From: Bemisia tabaci
Lineage: Eukaryota; Arthropoda; Insecta; Hemiptera; Aleyrodidae
NCBI RefSeq assembly: GCF_918797505.1
Contig: NC_092800.1
Location: forward strand, 2,232,001-2,296,000
DNA: 64,000 bases
Reading direction: 5' to 3'
The stretch's first letter is position 1. The number at the start of each line of letters is the position of its first letter. A program made the position numbers and the translations under genes. Positions 55,382-64,000 of the stretch are shown here, in pieces. Under the pieces are notes generated by a model that was given only the letters and a program-made list of their open reading frames with translations, was not told where the DNA came from and ran no database searches.

Positions 55382-55637
55382 AATACTGCCGCGCTAAGGA
55401 AAAACATCATACGAGCCTTTAGACGTTGCCAGATCTCCTTTAATAAAAACCGAATTTACTGGAAAAATTGTTAATAATTTTTGTCAAATTTTTCAGATAA
55501 TTTTGTTCACAATTTGATCTAAAACATCTGATAATTTCACGGCAAAATATGCATAACTTTCTTCAAATACGTATGCTTTATTCGGGGAAATTTGGCAACT
55601 CTCGAATGTTCATACGGCGTTTTCCCTTAGCACGGCT
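55382..55637. mobile_element. TGCCGTG fold-back MITE, well preserved
   Basis: ACTGCCGCGCTAAGGAAAAAC and GTTTTCCCTTAGCACGGC ends. GGCAACTCTCGAATGTTCAT inside. Confidence 0.75.
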
Positions 55638-55870
55638 GAATAGACATCATCGCCAGCGAAGCGTGGGAGTACGACACGTGCTAAATCGCTAACAGACCCG
55701 TTGTCGAACTTAAATGAAATATCCCACGCGATCTATGGATTTAATAAATATCACAAGCCGCATAGAACGGATTTTGATTACGTGTTCTACCACGAAGAAA
55801 AAAAACCTTTGGTTAAAAGAGCAAACTTTTGTGTCGAATTCTGCCGTGCTTAGGAGGAGAACAGCATGTC

Positions 55871-56128
55871 GATGACCAAAATTAGAAACCACGTATCTTT
55901 ATTTGCGATGGCGCAGACTTCCAGTCAAACGTACTTTATGTTTTCCTTGGAAAACTAGTCAATGTAATTTCTTGAAAACGTCCGTGATTGTTCTCGTCAG
56001 TTAGCAGAATAAACTGTATCAATTTTGAGCTATAAAGTTGGTTATTTCATCTTCGAAAATATAAAGTAGGAGCGAAGATTTCGAAACACCGCAATAGAGA
56101 TATTTGGTGTCGCATTACTTACTCATCG
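55871..56128. mobile_element. ACCACGTA family fold-back MITE, copy
   Basis: AAACCACGTATCTTTATTTG pairs with CAATAGAGATATTTGGTG. A partly inverted relative follows at 56206-56470. Confidence 0.6.
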
Positions 56129-56205
56129 ATGTACCGAAGAATTTTTTCAAGTTTCTGGGTAAAGAAGGGAGAAATTGAGAGTTGCTTCGTATTCCTTTCA
56201 ATGAA

Positions 56206-56470
56206 ATATCGATTGCAAAAGTGCGAAACCACGTACCTCCATTGCAGTGTTTCAAAATGTCCGGTTCTATTTAATTTTTTCGAGGAGAAGCAATAAGCAA
56301 AATTTATATTTTGAAATTTATACGGAATATTCTGCTAACCGACGAAAGAAATCACGGAAGTTTTCAAGAGGTTACATTGACAACTTTTCCAAGTAAAAAA
56401 TAAAGAACGACAGGAAGTCTGCAACGTCGCAAACGGAGGTACGCGGTTTCGCACTTTGACCATCGATATT
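56206..56470. mobile_element. ACCACGTA family fold-back MITE, opposite orientation
   Basis: GTGCGAAACCACGTACCTCC pairs with GGAGGTACGCGGTTTCGCAC. The interior GACAGGAAGTCTGCAACGTC is inverted relative to 55871-56128. Confidence 0.65.
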
Positions 56471-56547
56471 TCTCATCTTATCTCGAAAAAATCATAAGAC
56501 AGATTTAAAGAGTTCATATTGACTCATTCGCGTAAAATATGTAGTAA

Positions 56548-56785
56548 AAAACTTGCAACGTCGCATATTGAGGTATGCATGTTTTTTTACTTTGGAGATG
56601 GAAAAATGTACAACTGCACACGTGTGTACTGGATTGTAATTACTTCAGCGGTAATCATCATCTCCTGCTATCAAATCGAATCGATATTCCTGAAGGCGCT
56701 CCGTGCAACTATTTCACCACAGATGTAAGGCAGAGTATCAAGCGTAATTGAAGGCGCTTTGACTGGTATCGTTTACCACTGTGTA
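56548..56785 (+). repeat. Repeat copy related to 36800-37060
   Basis: AAACTTGCAACGTCGCATAT, ACAACTGCACACG, TGAAGGCGCTCCGTGCAAC and TGGTATCGTT are in the same order as the other copy. Confidence 0.5.
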
Positions 56786-57031
56786 GAGTCCTATTGATTA
56801 TACGCTATACGGCTCCTGTTCGATTGGCTTTTGTGCAAATTGGTTACGGAGGGTGTCTTTGGACGGGAAACTTGAATTTCAACTCAAATTTTCAAGATTC
56901 GAAAATCAAAGATGGAGTGTGTTGCTTAAAATTCTATACAGTCTCCTATTCGATCGATTTTTATGGAACTTATATCGCATCATTTGAAACTTATACTGGA
57001 TGAGTTTGAGTTGCCACGTATAATATCGGCG

Positions 57032-57148
57032 CTTCTCTGGCGTAAGGGCGTGTCTAGATTCCCACATGAGCTCCAGAAAACATGTATTGGTATGTAAAGT
57101 AGGGTTCACGTGAAAATTGAGATACACCCTTACGTCAGAGGGACGACG
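57032..57148. mobile_element. Palindromic MITE, GTAAGGGCGT family
   Basis: TCTCTGGCGTAAGGGCGTGT pairs with ACACCCTTACGTCAGAG. CATGAGCTCC and GGGTTCACGTG mark the stem. Confidence 0.65.
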
Positions 57149-57520
57149 ATATGAAGTGGGCGTATACATTTTTCAGCTCTCGAAGAACATAAAAAACGTC
57201 GATATCAATTTTAAACACTACCCTGGTAGAATTAGGATGGTTTGTTTGAATTTCAGAAATTTAGGAGGGAAGTTAGTACAATGTCTTTTTACCCGAGAGT
57301 GATACAAAATCACAAAGCTGTCGATTATGATTGTTGTGATATATTGCGTGTTTTATGAAGGGGTAGTTTCCGTTTACAAAATGCCCCATGTAAATTACTG
57401 GCTGCATGTTTGTCTAATATTTTTCTGCAGAAACTGGCAAGAGTGGAGGGCTTCGCTCCGCATGGCGTGTAAATGTTTTGATTGATTTTCAGTGACGAGC
57501 CGTCACGTTAGTTTTCGCAC

Positions 57521-57780
57521 ATATCGACGGTGAAACTACCAAACCACGTATCTCGGTTTGCGACGTCGCAGACTTCCTGTCATACTTTATTTTTTAAATG
57601 AAAAACTACTCGACATCCAGTCTTGAAAATTTCTATGATTTTTCCTCTTCGTGCGGAGAAAATTCCATGAAAATTTCAAGGAATGATATTGATTTGGTCT
57701 ACTTCAAAAAATAAAATGCGAGCGTAGATTTTTAAACACCGCAAACGAGATACGTGGTTTGGTAGTTTCACCGTCGATAT
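57521..57780. mobile_element. Fold-back MITE, ATATCGACGGTGAAACTACC ends (young copy)
   Basis: Perfect 20-base ends ATATCGACGGTGAAACTACC and GGTAGTTTCACCGTCGATAT. Nearly identical to 26454-26714. Confidence 0.85.
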
Positions 57781-58177
57781 TCTACGAGGGATCATCACTC
57801 ATCGCTGGAAAAAAATTCTCGGAGCTTTTCTCATGTTTTTCTCCAGTGCAAACCGACAAGCCCGATTTTTTTAGATTAATTTTCTTCTCCATACCCAACT
57901 GATTTTCATAGCCGTCTTGCTTTCCAGTATTAAATCAGAAATAAAATCTATATTTTCGTCCCACATATATATTTTTACAAATTTCAAACAGACAATGATA
58001 ACGCAAAGTTTCAAAATTTTCTCTTAAGCTACTAATACGTTTAAATTTCGTTAGGGCGACATTGTTTAAAAGCAATGAAAAGTTAAACATGGGTGACAAC
58101 TCCTGTTCCCTCGGATTAATGTCAATCATATCGTTGTAGAATTGATTTTCTGCAGAATCAATGTCGTGTGTCATGTT

Positions 58178-58341
58178 TAGTGGCGAGGCGTGAATGCTCG
58201 ATTATCGATATTTCTCCTTTTGAGGCTATAGTAAAGGCTCGATTATTAAGGTGTTCGTTGCGAGCACCCTGTCTATCGATCCTTTTCCATAGGTTCAAAT
58301 GGCAAATCAATCGATATATCGCAAAGCCCGCCACACCACTG
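58178..58341. mobile_element. hAT-like MITE (CAGTGGCG family) with perfect 8-bp duplication
   Basis: GTCATGTT flanks both sides (58170-58177 and 58342-58349). The ends are TAGTGGCGAGGCGTG and CCCGCCACACCACTG. Confidence 0.9.
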
Positions 58342-58592
58342 GTCATGTTCCACTTGAGCCTGTTAATATTAATAACCGATTGAAGTCGTGAGATAGGCCA
58401 GGGTCCACTTTTGATCATTGTCGTCGCGTCTACTAGTCCATTATCAGTAATTACTCTTGAAGTGAACTAATCCCCACGTCATTTTGTCCTTGTCAAAAGG
58501 CCAGTTTATCCACATGCTGTAAATTTCGATAAAAAATATAATTACTTATTGCTCAAACGCTTGACTTTATTTAAATTAAATTCTGTTGGCAG

Positions 58593-58750
58593 GTTTTTTC
58601 TCAAGGCTGGGTCATCAGTAATCAGCTCCATCAGAACCCGGAACATTGGATAAAACACTCAGAGCAGAACACATCATCCAGCGTTGTCCTGGAATTCATC
58701 AGTAAAGAATCGGGCTCGTACCACGTATCATGGCTCGAAATTGCCCGAAG
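58593..58750 (+). CDS. CUB-domain protein, internal exon f (last found)
   Basis: The acceptor is AAATTCTGTTGGCAG (ending 58592) and the donor is AG|GTAAAC (58751). The exon enters in phase 0 and leaves in phase 2. It encodes VFSQGWVISNQLH, SSVVLEFISKESG and YHVSWLEIAR, the last beta strands of the third CUB domain (compare LTLDF ... ALYEF in exon c and GTYEF in exon d). GC content is lower than in exons d and e. No stop codon is present, so at least one more exon lies downstream. I did not find it before 64000. A GGACGT-type MITE starts 22 bp after the donor. The whole gene might be an insect relative of multi-CUB membrane proteins such as the Sol-1 type, but that is a guess. Confidence 0.8.
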
Positions 58751-58772
58751 GTAAACAATTTAATGCTAATTT

Positions 58773-58895
58773 GGACGTATTTCTTCCAAATGGAAGCATG
58801 TGCATTATGACGTCAGCCCTGTTATGCATATATTCTTATGGGCTTCAGGGTTTATGTCTTAATGCACATAGTTCCGTTGGGCAGAAATACGTTCA
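58773..58895. mobile_element. GGACGTATTTCT palindromic MITE next to exon f
   Basis: GGACGTATTTCTTCCAAATG pairs with GGGCAGAAATACGTTC. It lies 22 bp after the exon f donor. Confidence 0.7.
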
Positions 58896-58899
58896 TTAA

Positions 58900-60520
58900 T
58901 ATTCTGAAGTCAAATAGAAAGTCGACTTATATTTCACAAGGATATTGCGTAGAGGTCTTATTTTTAAGCTCTCAAAAAATTCTAAATGGACCCAGACATC
59001 AGTTCATAACATGTAACCGTGAATAAGTAAACGAGTAGTAGAAGTAATTCAAGAAATAAGGGAGATCGCATTTCAGCGTCTCAAAATTATCGTCATCTAT
59101 TTTTTTAATTTTTAAAAGGAGACCCACCCAACACCATTTTAAACTTGTTTCATGTTGCCTCTCATGTCTTTTTCTTGAAAAATTTAAAAAAATAATATTG
59201 AACGAATTGCCTTTTTTAAGAAAACGGGAAAGGAAAGGGAAAACAATGAAGGAGAGAAAACATAGGAAAGAAATAAATGGTTCGCTACGGCATATTTTGA
59301 CAATTTCGAAGTAATAAACGAAGGAATTCGATGTAACGAATGGTTCGTCGTTGAGTTGAACTCCAAAACAACAACCTAGCCAATATCCGAGTTTCAACCA
59401 AATAAAGCATCGAGACGCCAAGAATAAGAACGCCGAACGATATCGATATCGACAAATTTGAATATACCCAATATCTTTCCGCTCCCATGGAATTGCCTCC
59501 GAAGGTACGGTAACGTTTCTATAAACCCGTAAAATTTCACAATATATTTTATTATCATAGCATACGAGCACCCATCATATATTCCTGAGTTAAGAGGGAG
59601 GGATAGGCGGCGATAAGGGTACTCAGCTCCCCTCCTCCACACCCCTCCCATCCGAGCGCCTTGCTTCATACGCAACACGCACGACCCCATCCTGGAAGAA
59701 CAAGGTATCTCGATTACTCTTGAAACAGTTGCAGATCCAATTTTGAATCGGCGAACAAAAGGGGTTGAGAGACTGGTTGTTGCACCGTGCCGTGCCCCCT
59801 TCCTTATCCTGCCCCCATCTTGGGCCGAAGGCTCCGACGTTTTTATGATATTTTCCGATGCACTCAAGGCTCAGTCTTTGCACTCTGTCTCGCCCTTTAT
59901 GCGCACGACGAGACTATCTCGACTACTCGAATCTCTTACGCTTCCTCAACCATCCCTCCCGCTTTTCTCATTTGTTGCAATATCGATTTTATGGGCTATG
60001 AAAGCTCCATTTTCCCTCTTTTCTTCCATTTTTTTCATAAATAATACCCTCTGCTCCATAGACTTTTAACCCCATCTCTCTCCTATTATAGAGTTCTCAA
60101 CTTTAACCCCTCGTGGGGATTTTAAACTGGATTGTTTTTTTTTTTACTTAAATCTTCATAAATGTGACGTCTAAGATGTCGCGTTTTCTTTGCAACGAGT
60201 GAGACAAAAAAGGTCCAAAAAAAATTGAGAGGCTTTGAGGAGAGAGCGCACAAGTACGGGTTTTGCTATTTCGAGAAATACTTGTTTGAAAATTCAAAAT
60301 TATATGGATCTTTATGCCGCAAAGAAAGTGTAAACTAACTTTTTGATGCTTATAAATTGGAATTTGGAAGCGGATTTCTCGAGAATACGCATTAACACTA
60401 GTTTCACTCGAAACCATTGATATCTAATTTTTTTCCACAACTGCAACTACGCGCCTTGTCTTCCAAGCCCCTCAATTGTGAGAATGTAACTTTTTACGTG
60501 AATAATTTTCAACCGTGACT
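58900..60520. other. Intron f, nothing firmly recognised
   Basis: A 190-codon minus-strand frame (58999-59571) is the longest in the window but is AT-rich, hydrophobic and without a domain. A diverged relative of the 17640-17900 repeat lies at about 60240-60430 (GAGAAATACTTGTTTGAAAATTC-like). Confidence 0.35.
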
Positions 60521-60529
60521 CATCGCTTA

Positions 60530-61053
60530 AGCCGGCTCCAGACTACGCGGCATTCGCCGAATATTACTAGCCGAATACCGAATATTTGGCAAGTCCCGCG
60601 TAGTCTGGATGGAACATTCGCGTCTACTTGGCTCGTGTTGACGCGAGGCGAGTCACTCGGCTCGGCATTCGCCCCAACCCGCTAAAAGTCGGTTTTTGTG
60701 ACACGAGTCAAAGGGATCGCGAGCGCGAGGCCGAGCGTCCATCGCGACATCGGGGCAACATCGGGGTGCCATCCAGACTACTCGCCCTCACTCGCCGAAT
60801 GTTCGCTATAGTTTTGTAGGAAGGGGGCGAAGAGGTGCAGCGTTTTCCAGTGTATTTTCTTCACTTGGCGAACATTTGTCCTTTCCCATCAGAAATTCGT
60901 TATTTGCCAAATGACGAGTCAAGCACGACTTTCACGAGTAGTGTGGCGCTGTACACTCGTGAAAACACTGGAATCTGCCCGTCGCTTCCCGAACCCCGAA
61001 TATTCGTTACTCGGCTCGGTACTCGGCGAATGCCGCGTAGTCTGGAGCCAGCT
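60530..61053. mobile_element. 524-bp Harbinger-like MITE with TTA target duplication
   Basis: The ends AGCCGGCTCCAGACTACGCG and CGCGTAGTCTGGAGCCAGCT are inverted and continue with GGCATTCGCCGA. TTA flanks both sides (60527-60529 and 61054-61056). The interior is GC-rich with scattered CGAATATTCG-like and ACTCGGC motifs. Confidence 0.8.
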
Positions 61054-61079
61054 TTACCGAATTAAATTAGAACACGTTC

Positions 61080-62640
61080 CGCTTCATTTAAAATGACAGA
61101 ATGCAAAATCTAAGACCGAGTTTTTAACATTGAAGCTAAAGAACAGCGACAAAATTTGTGTGGGTTTTTTGGCGCATTCCGGTAGAACAATACATTTGAT
61201 GTGTAAAGTGATTTGAAGTGTAATTTACTAAGTTGGGAACTAATTATCTCACAACTTCAAATAGGTATTACACTACTGTTACTTTGTGAAATATTTAGTT
61301 ATATCAATGTTTTGAGAATTGATTATCTAAAAAAAGATTGCTCTGTATTGTAGAAGAGCACTATTTCACCAAAGTATAAAATTTACATACTTTTAACTTC
61401 CGTTCCAAATGCAAATTATCAGAATGTGAAAATGTTTGACTGGATAGGACGAGGAAGTTCATTTGAGAGTTTGAAATGAAGCTGGTAAAGACAGTAATTA
61501 TCTGAGTAGGTTTGTATCTGCTAGACTGGATCAAAAAGCTGAAAACCGCAGAGAGACAACATTTCGGACTGACTATGATCATGGGTCTTAATTATTGAGG
61601 AACAAGAAGCGTAAGGCCCAGTGCACGGCAATCTGTCAGAATGTTTGATCAAAGAGAACCGAAATTTCACTTATTACGGTACCTGGGAAACCTCTAATGT
61701 AATGAAAACCGAGCTATTTTACATCAGTGAATTTCTCCTCTCGTGATCAGTGGCGATTTTGCAAGTCCGCAAAACTGTTTTTCTTCCATTTAAATCCATT
61801 AAAAATATCGATTTAGGTGAGGCAAGTTGCCTCTTTAAGAATCCATTGTTTTAAATATATTGAGATAGGAAAAATTCGCTCGTGTGATAAAAGAGTTATT
61901 GCAAGCTTGAGAGAAAAGTCTTGCACCGAAACTGAAAGCCTTCACTTTAATGAGTTCTCAATCAAGATTTTGTTTGAGGAAATCTACAAATATTACGCAA
62001 GTCAGTTTGTCCGGCTTTTTAACCTCTTCTAGCCCTTGTAACTTCTACATCTGTAAACCAACGTCCAACTCGCCTTTCGAATGAAGTAATCCATGCTTGA
62101 ACCTCTCCCACCTCCTTCAACCAACTTTGTTCCAAAAAATAACGAAGAACAATTGAAAAATTGCCAAAAAAAATTATACTTATTAGAATATATTATTGAT
62201 TTTTTTTTTTAAAAGTAGTAGGCTTTGATAACCCAGTATCTAACCACCTCTCTCCTTCTAAGGCCCTATAAGCCAGACTCGAACACCCTCTCCCCCTTGA
62301 GTGGCTAGGGAAATAAGTAGACGGCCAATTGGCTTTCTCTGTAACAACAGTATGATACAACTATCCGTGCTCATGAGATGTCCGTGTTGCATACACGCAA
62401 AATTGCAGGCGCTCCTGAAGTCTTAATCGCAACGTCTACAGAAACTTTTTTTTCATCGAGGAATGTCTGCGGTGCATATTAGGGCCTTTCAAAAAAAAAC
62501 TTGTTTTTGAAAACATCTGTTCCACCCAAAATTACTGGTGCTGCCCTCAGTAATATGGGACCTCGCCTCTTCCTCCCAATTTTCAAAACATAAAGAAAAC
62601 GCTGAGAAGACAGCTTGACGCATTCGGGTTTTTTTTATCA
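61080..62640. other. Intron f, little recognised
   Basis: A fragment of the CAGTGGCGATTTTGCAAGTC / TCCATTTAAATCCATT MITE type is seen at about 61748-61830. No exon was found. Confidence 0.35.
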
Positions 62641-62654
62641 TATTTCGCTAAAAT

Positions 62655-63190
62655 ACGACGGGAAGAGATCAACAAAGGTTTGAGAAGATTCGTTCGGGAA
62701 TGGCGATGCTGAACGGGGTGATCTCAAAGGCAAACAAGCACCGGATATATGATGCCATCGTTAAAAGTATCGTGCTCTATGGTAGTGAAGTGTGGCCTTT
62801 GACGAAAAGAACGCAAGAAATGTTGAGGGCAACTGAAATGGATTTTTGGCGGCGATCTGCCGGCATTTCGAGACGGGACCGTGTCCGTAATGTGAGAATT
62901 CGCCAGGTGATGAAGGTTGAGAAAGATATCGTGCACGACGTCATGTCCAGGCAGTTATGCTGGTATGGACATGTGCAAAGAATGTCGGAGGAGAGGTTGC
63001 CCAAACAAGTTTTGGATTGGGTACCACCTGGGAAGAGGTGACGGGGACGTCCCGTAAAGGGTTGGCGGCAGGGCGTTGACGAAGAGATGTTGCGGTGTCA
63101 GTTGCCCGATAACCTCTGGGAAGGCAGGCATATGTGGCGTTTGGGGGTCGTAGAACGCCAGAGTGCGTTGTAAAGCGACTTTAATATATA
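62655..63190 (+). pseudogene. LINE reverse transcriptase C-terminal fragment (5'-truncated, broken)
   Basis: The plus frame from 62700 reads KSIVLYGSEVWPLTKRTQ, then ATEMDFWRRSAGISRRDRVR and LCWYGHVQRMSEERLPKQ. This is the characteristic region after the catalytic palm of non-LTR retrotransposon reverse transcriptases (RTE-like by pattern). A TGA at 63039-63041 interrupts it. The frame continues as RGRPVKGWRQGV to a TAA at 63171-63173, where the normal end would be. The segment upstream of 62700 is also in frame (RFEKIRSGMAMLNG). The catalytic YxDD core is absent, so the copy is dead. It ends with TTTAATATATA. Confidence 0.8.
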
Positions 63191-63242
63191 TACGACGGGA
63201 AGAGATCAACAAAGGTTTGAAAAGATTCGTTCGGGAATGGCG
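63191..63242 (+). repeat. Direct repeat of the LINE fragment start
   Basis: About 52 bp from TACGACGGGAAGAGATCAAC to GTTCGGGAATGGCG matches 62655-62706 with one mismatch and immediately follows the 3' end of the LINE fragment. Confidence 0.85.
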
Positions 63243-63479
63243 GGATTTTCAATTTTTTGGATGTTTTTTTTAAAGCCCCTCCCCACCCCCTCCGACTCGG
63301 ATTTGTTGGCTTGACCCCCTCTCCCCCCTTGTAACGCACTTTAACGCTAGCTCAAGCCCCCCTCCCCCTAAACGCGTCACGTAATACTTGAACGGCTTCT
63401 CAGCAGAAATACGTCCATTTTATCATCTTGTCACATACAGTTCGGGCCACATTTCTAGCGTTTTGTCCTGAAGGTTTCG

Positions 63480-63750
63480 TTACACGATCAAACACTCGAA
63501 CCAATTACTATCAAAGTGTCGGGAGTCATCGGTCGTAAAATCATTACTTTGCTTAATTTAAAATGAAAACTTGGCTGAAATGTTTCGCGCGGCGAGAAAT
63601 TATGAATGGTCGCACTCCATTCTGATCAAAATTGGACGGGCCGTCAAATTTTGATCAGAGAGGACTGTTGCATGGTGACCATTAGTCATCAACTGGTCTA
63701 CTTTGATCACAATTGGTTCTGAATTCAATCGTGTATCCAGACTAGAGACA
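63480..63750. mobile_element. Fold-back MITE, ACGATCAAANNCTCGAACCAATT ends (diverged)
   Basis: CACGATCAAACACTCGAACC and GGTTCTGAATTCAATCGTG ends. The inner GGGAGTCAT and TGGTGACCAT blocks match 35314-35602 in inverse order. Confidence 0.65.
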
Positions 63751-64000
63751 TGAGACCTTCCACTAGTATCTTGGCCATGGTGGAAGCTTTTACCTTCGGG
63801 ACTTCCGCATGCTACTTTCGGCTTACCTACACGGTTGATGTTCAACAACGTGTTGGCAGTTTCGTTTTGCAAACAAGCCGAAATTGGCCAAAGTTTGGGA
63901 GATTTGTTTGGCTCATGACGTCACCCGAATCTTATCATCCACCATGTGGGTAGGTCAACAGGTGATAACTGTTGCTCCCTCATAATTTTCCATAAGGAAT

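Noticed and set aside
58999..59571. 190-codon minus-strand open frame, the longest in the window
   Set aside because: Composition follows the local AT-rich DNA, there is no domain, repeat of known protein or splice context, and hydrophobic runs are what T-rich DNA yields by chance.
59743..60069. GC-richer frame as the next CUB exon
   Set aside because: The only acceptor nearby (GTTGCAG at about 59733) leads to a stop within 12 codons in the phase needed after exon f.
1..64000. tRNA genes, rRNA genes, CRISPR arrays, riboswitches
   Set aside because: No cloverleaf with A/B boxes, no rRNA-like conserved blocks and no regularly spaced identical repeats with unique spacers were recognised by eye.

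Overview
The window is nuclear DNA of an animal, most likely an insect. It is AT-rich, has no operons or long uninterrupted ORFs, and carries coding exons bounded by GT-AG splice sites inside a dense, nested field of short transposable elements. The repeat style (many fold-back MITE families inserted into one another) resembles hemipteran genomes. My guess of a whitefly such as Bemisia is from general impression only and is not shown by the sequence.

One real gene was recognised. Six plus-strand exons (18143-18368, 34090-34299, 37241-37426, 39454-39880, 50376-50591, 58593-58750) join with compatible phases into one continuous reading frame of about 474 residues, open at both ends. The product is an extracellular or membrane-bound protein with about three CUB-like domains. 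The gene runs left to right and spans at least 40.6 kb here, so most of the window is intron. The first and last exons lie outside the window or were not found.

Layout: 1-18.1 kb is intron or upstream DNA packed with MITEs. It includes a TTAA-flanked element at the left edge, a triple hAT-like MITE array (720-1190), an 819-bp MITE with perfect 8-bp target duplication (3937-4755), a modular hairpin array (5083-5416), and a 2.3-kb long-arm fold-back with a 9-bp duplication (9757-12049) sitting in LTR-like repeats. 18.4-34.1 kb is the first intron, with an array of seven triloop hairpins (21077-21229), two Transib-like elements with CAC-GTG termini (24927-25879 and 29042-31785) and an 11-bp tandem array grown from a MITE terminus. 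34.3-50.4 kb holds exons 2-4, a pair of identical-length inverted 413-bp elements, and a 2.3-kb nested palindrome (46.86-49.14 kb). 50.6-64 kb holds exons 5-6, duplicated intron segments, a Harbinger-like MITE and a 5'-truncated LINE reverse transcriptase fragment.

No tRNA, rRNA, CRISPR or bacterial gene was recognised. Almost all short ORFs are chance frames or MITE palindromes read on both strands.
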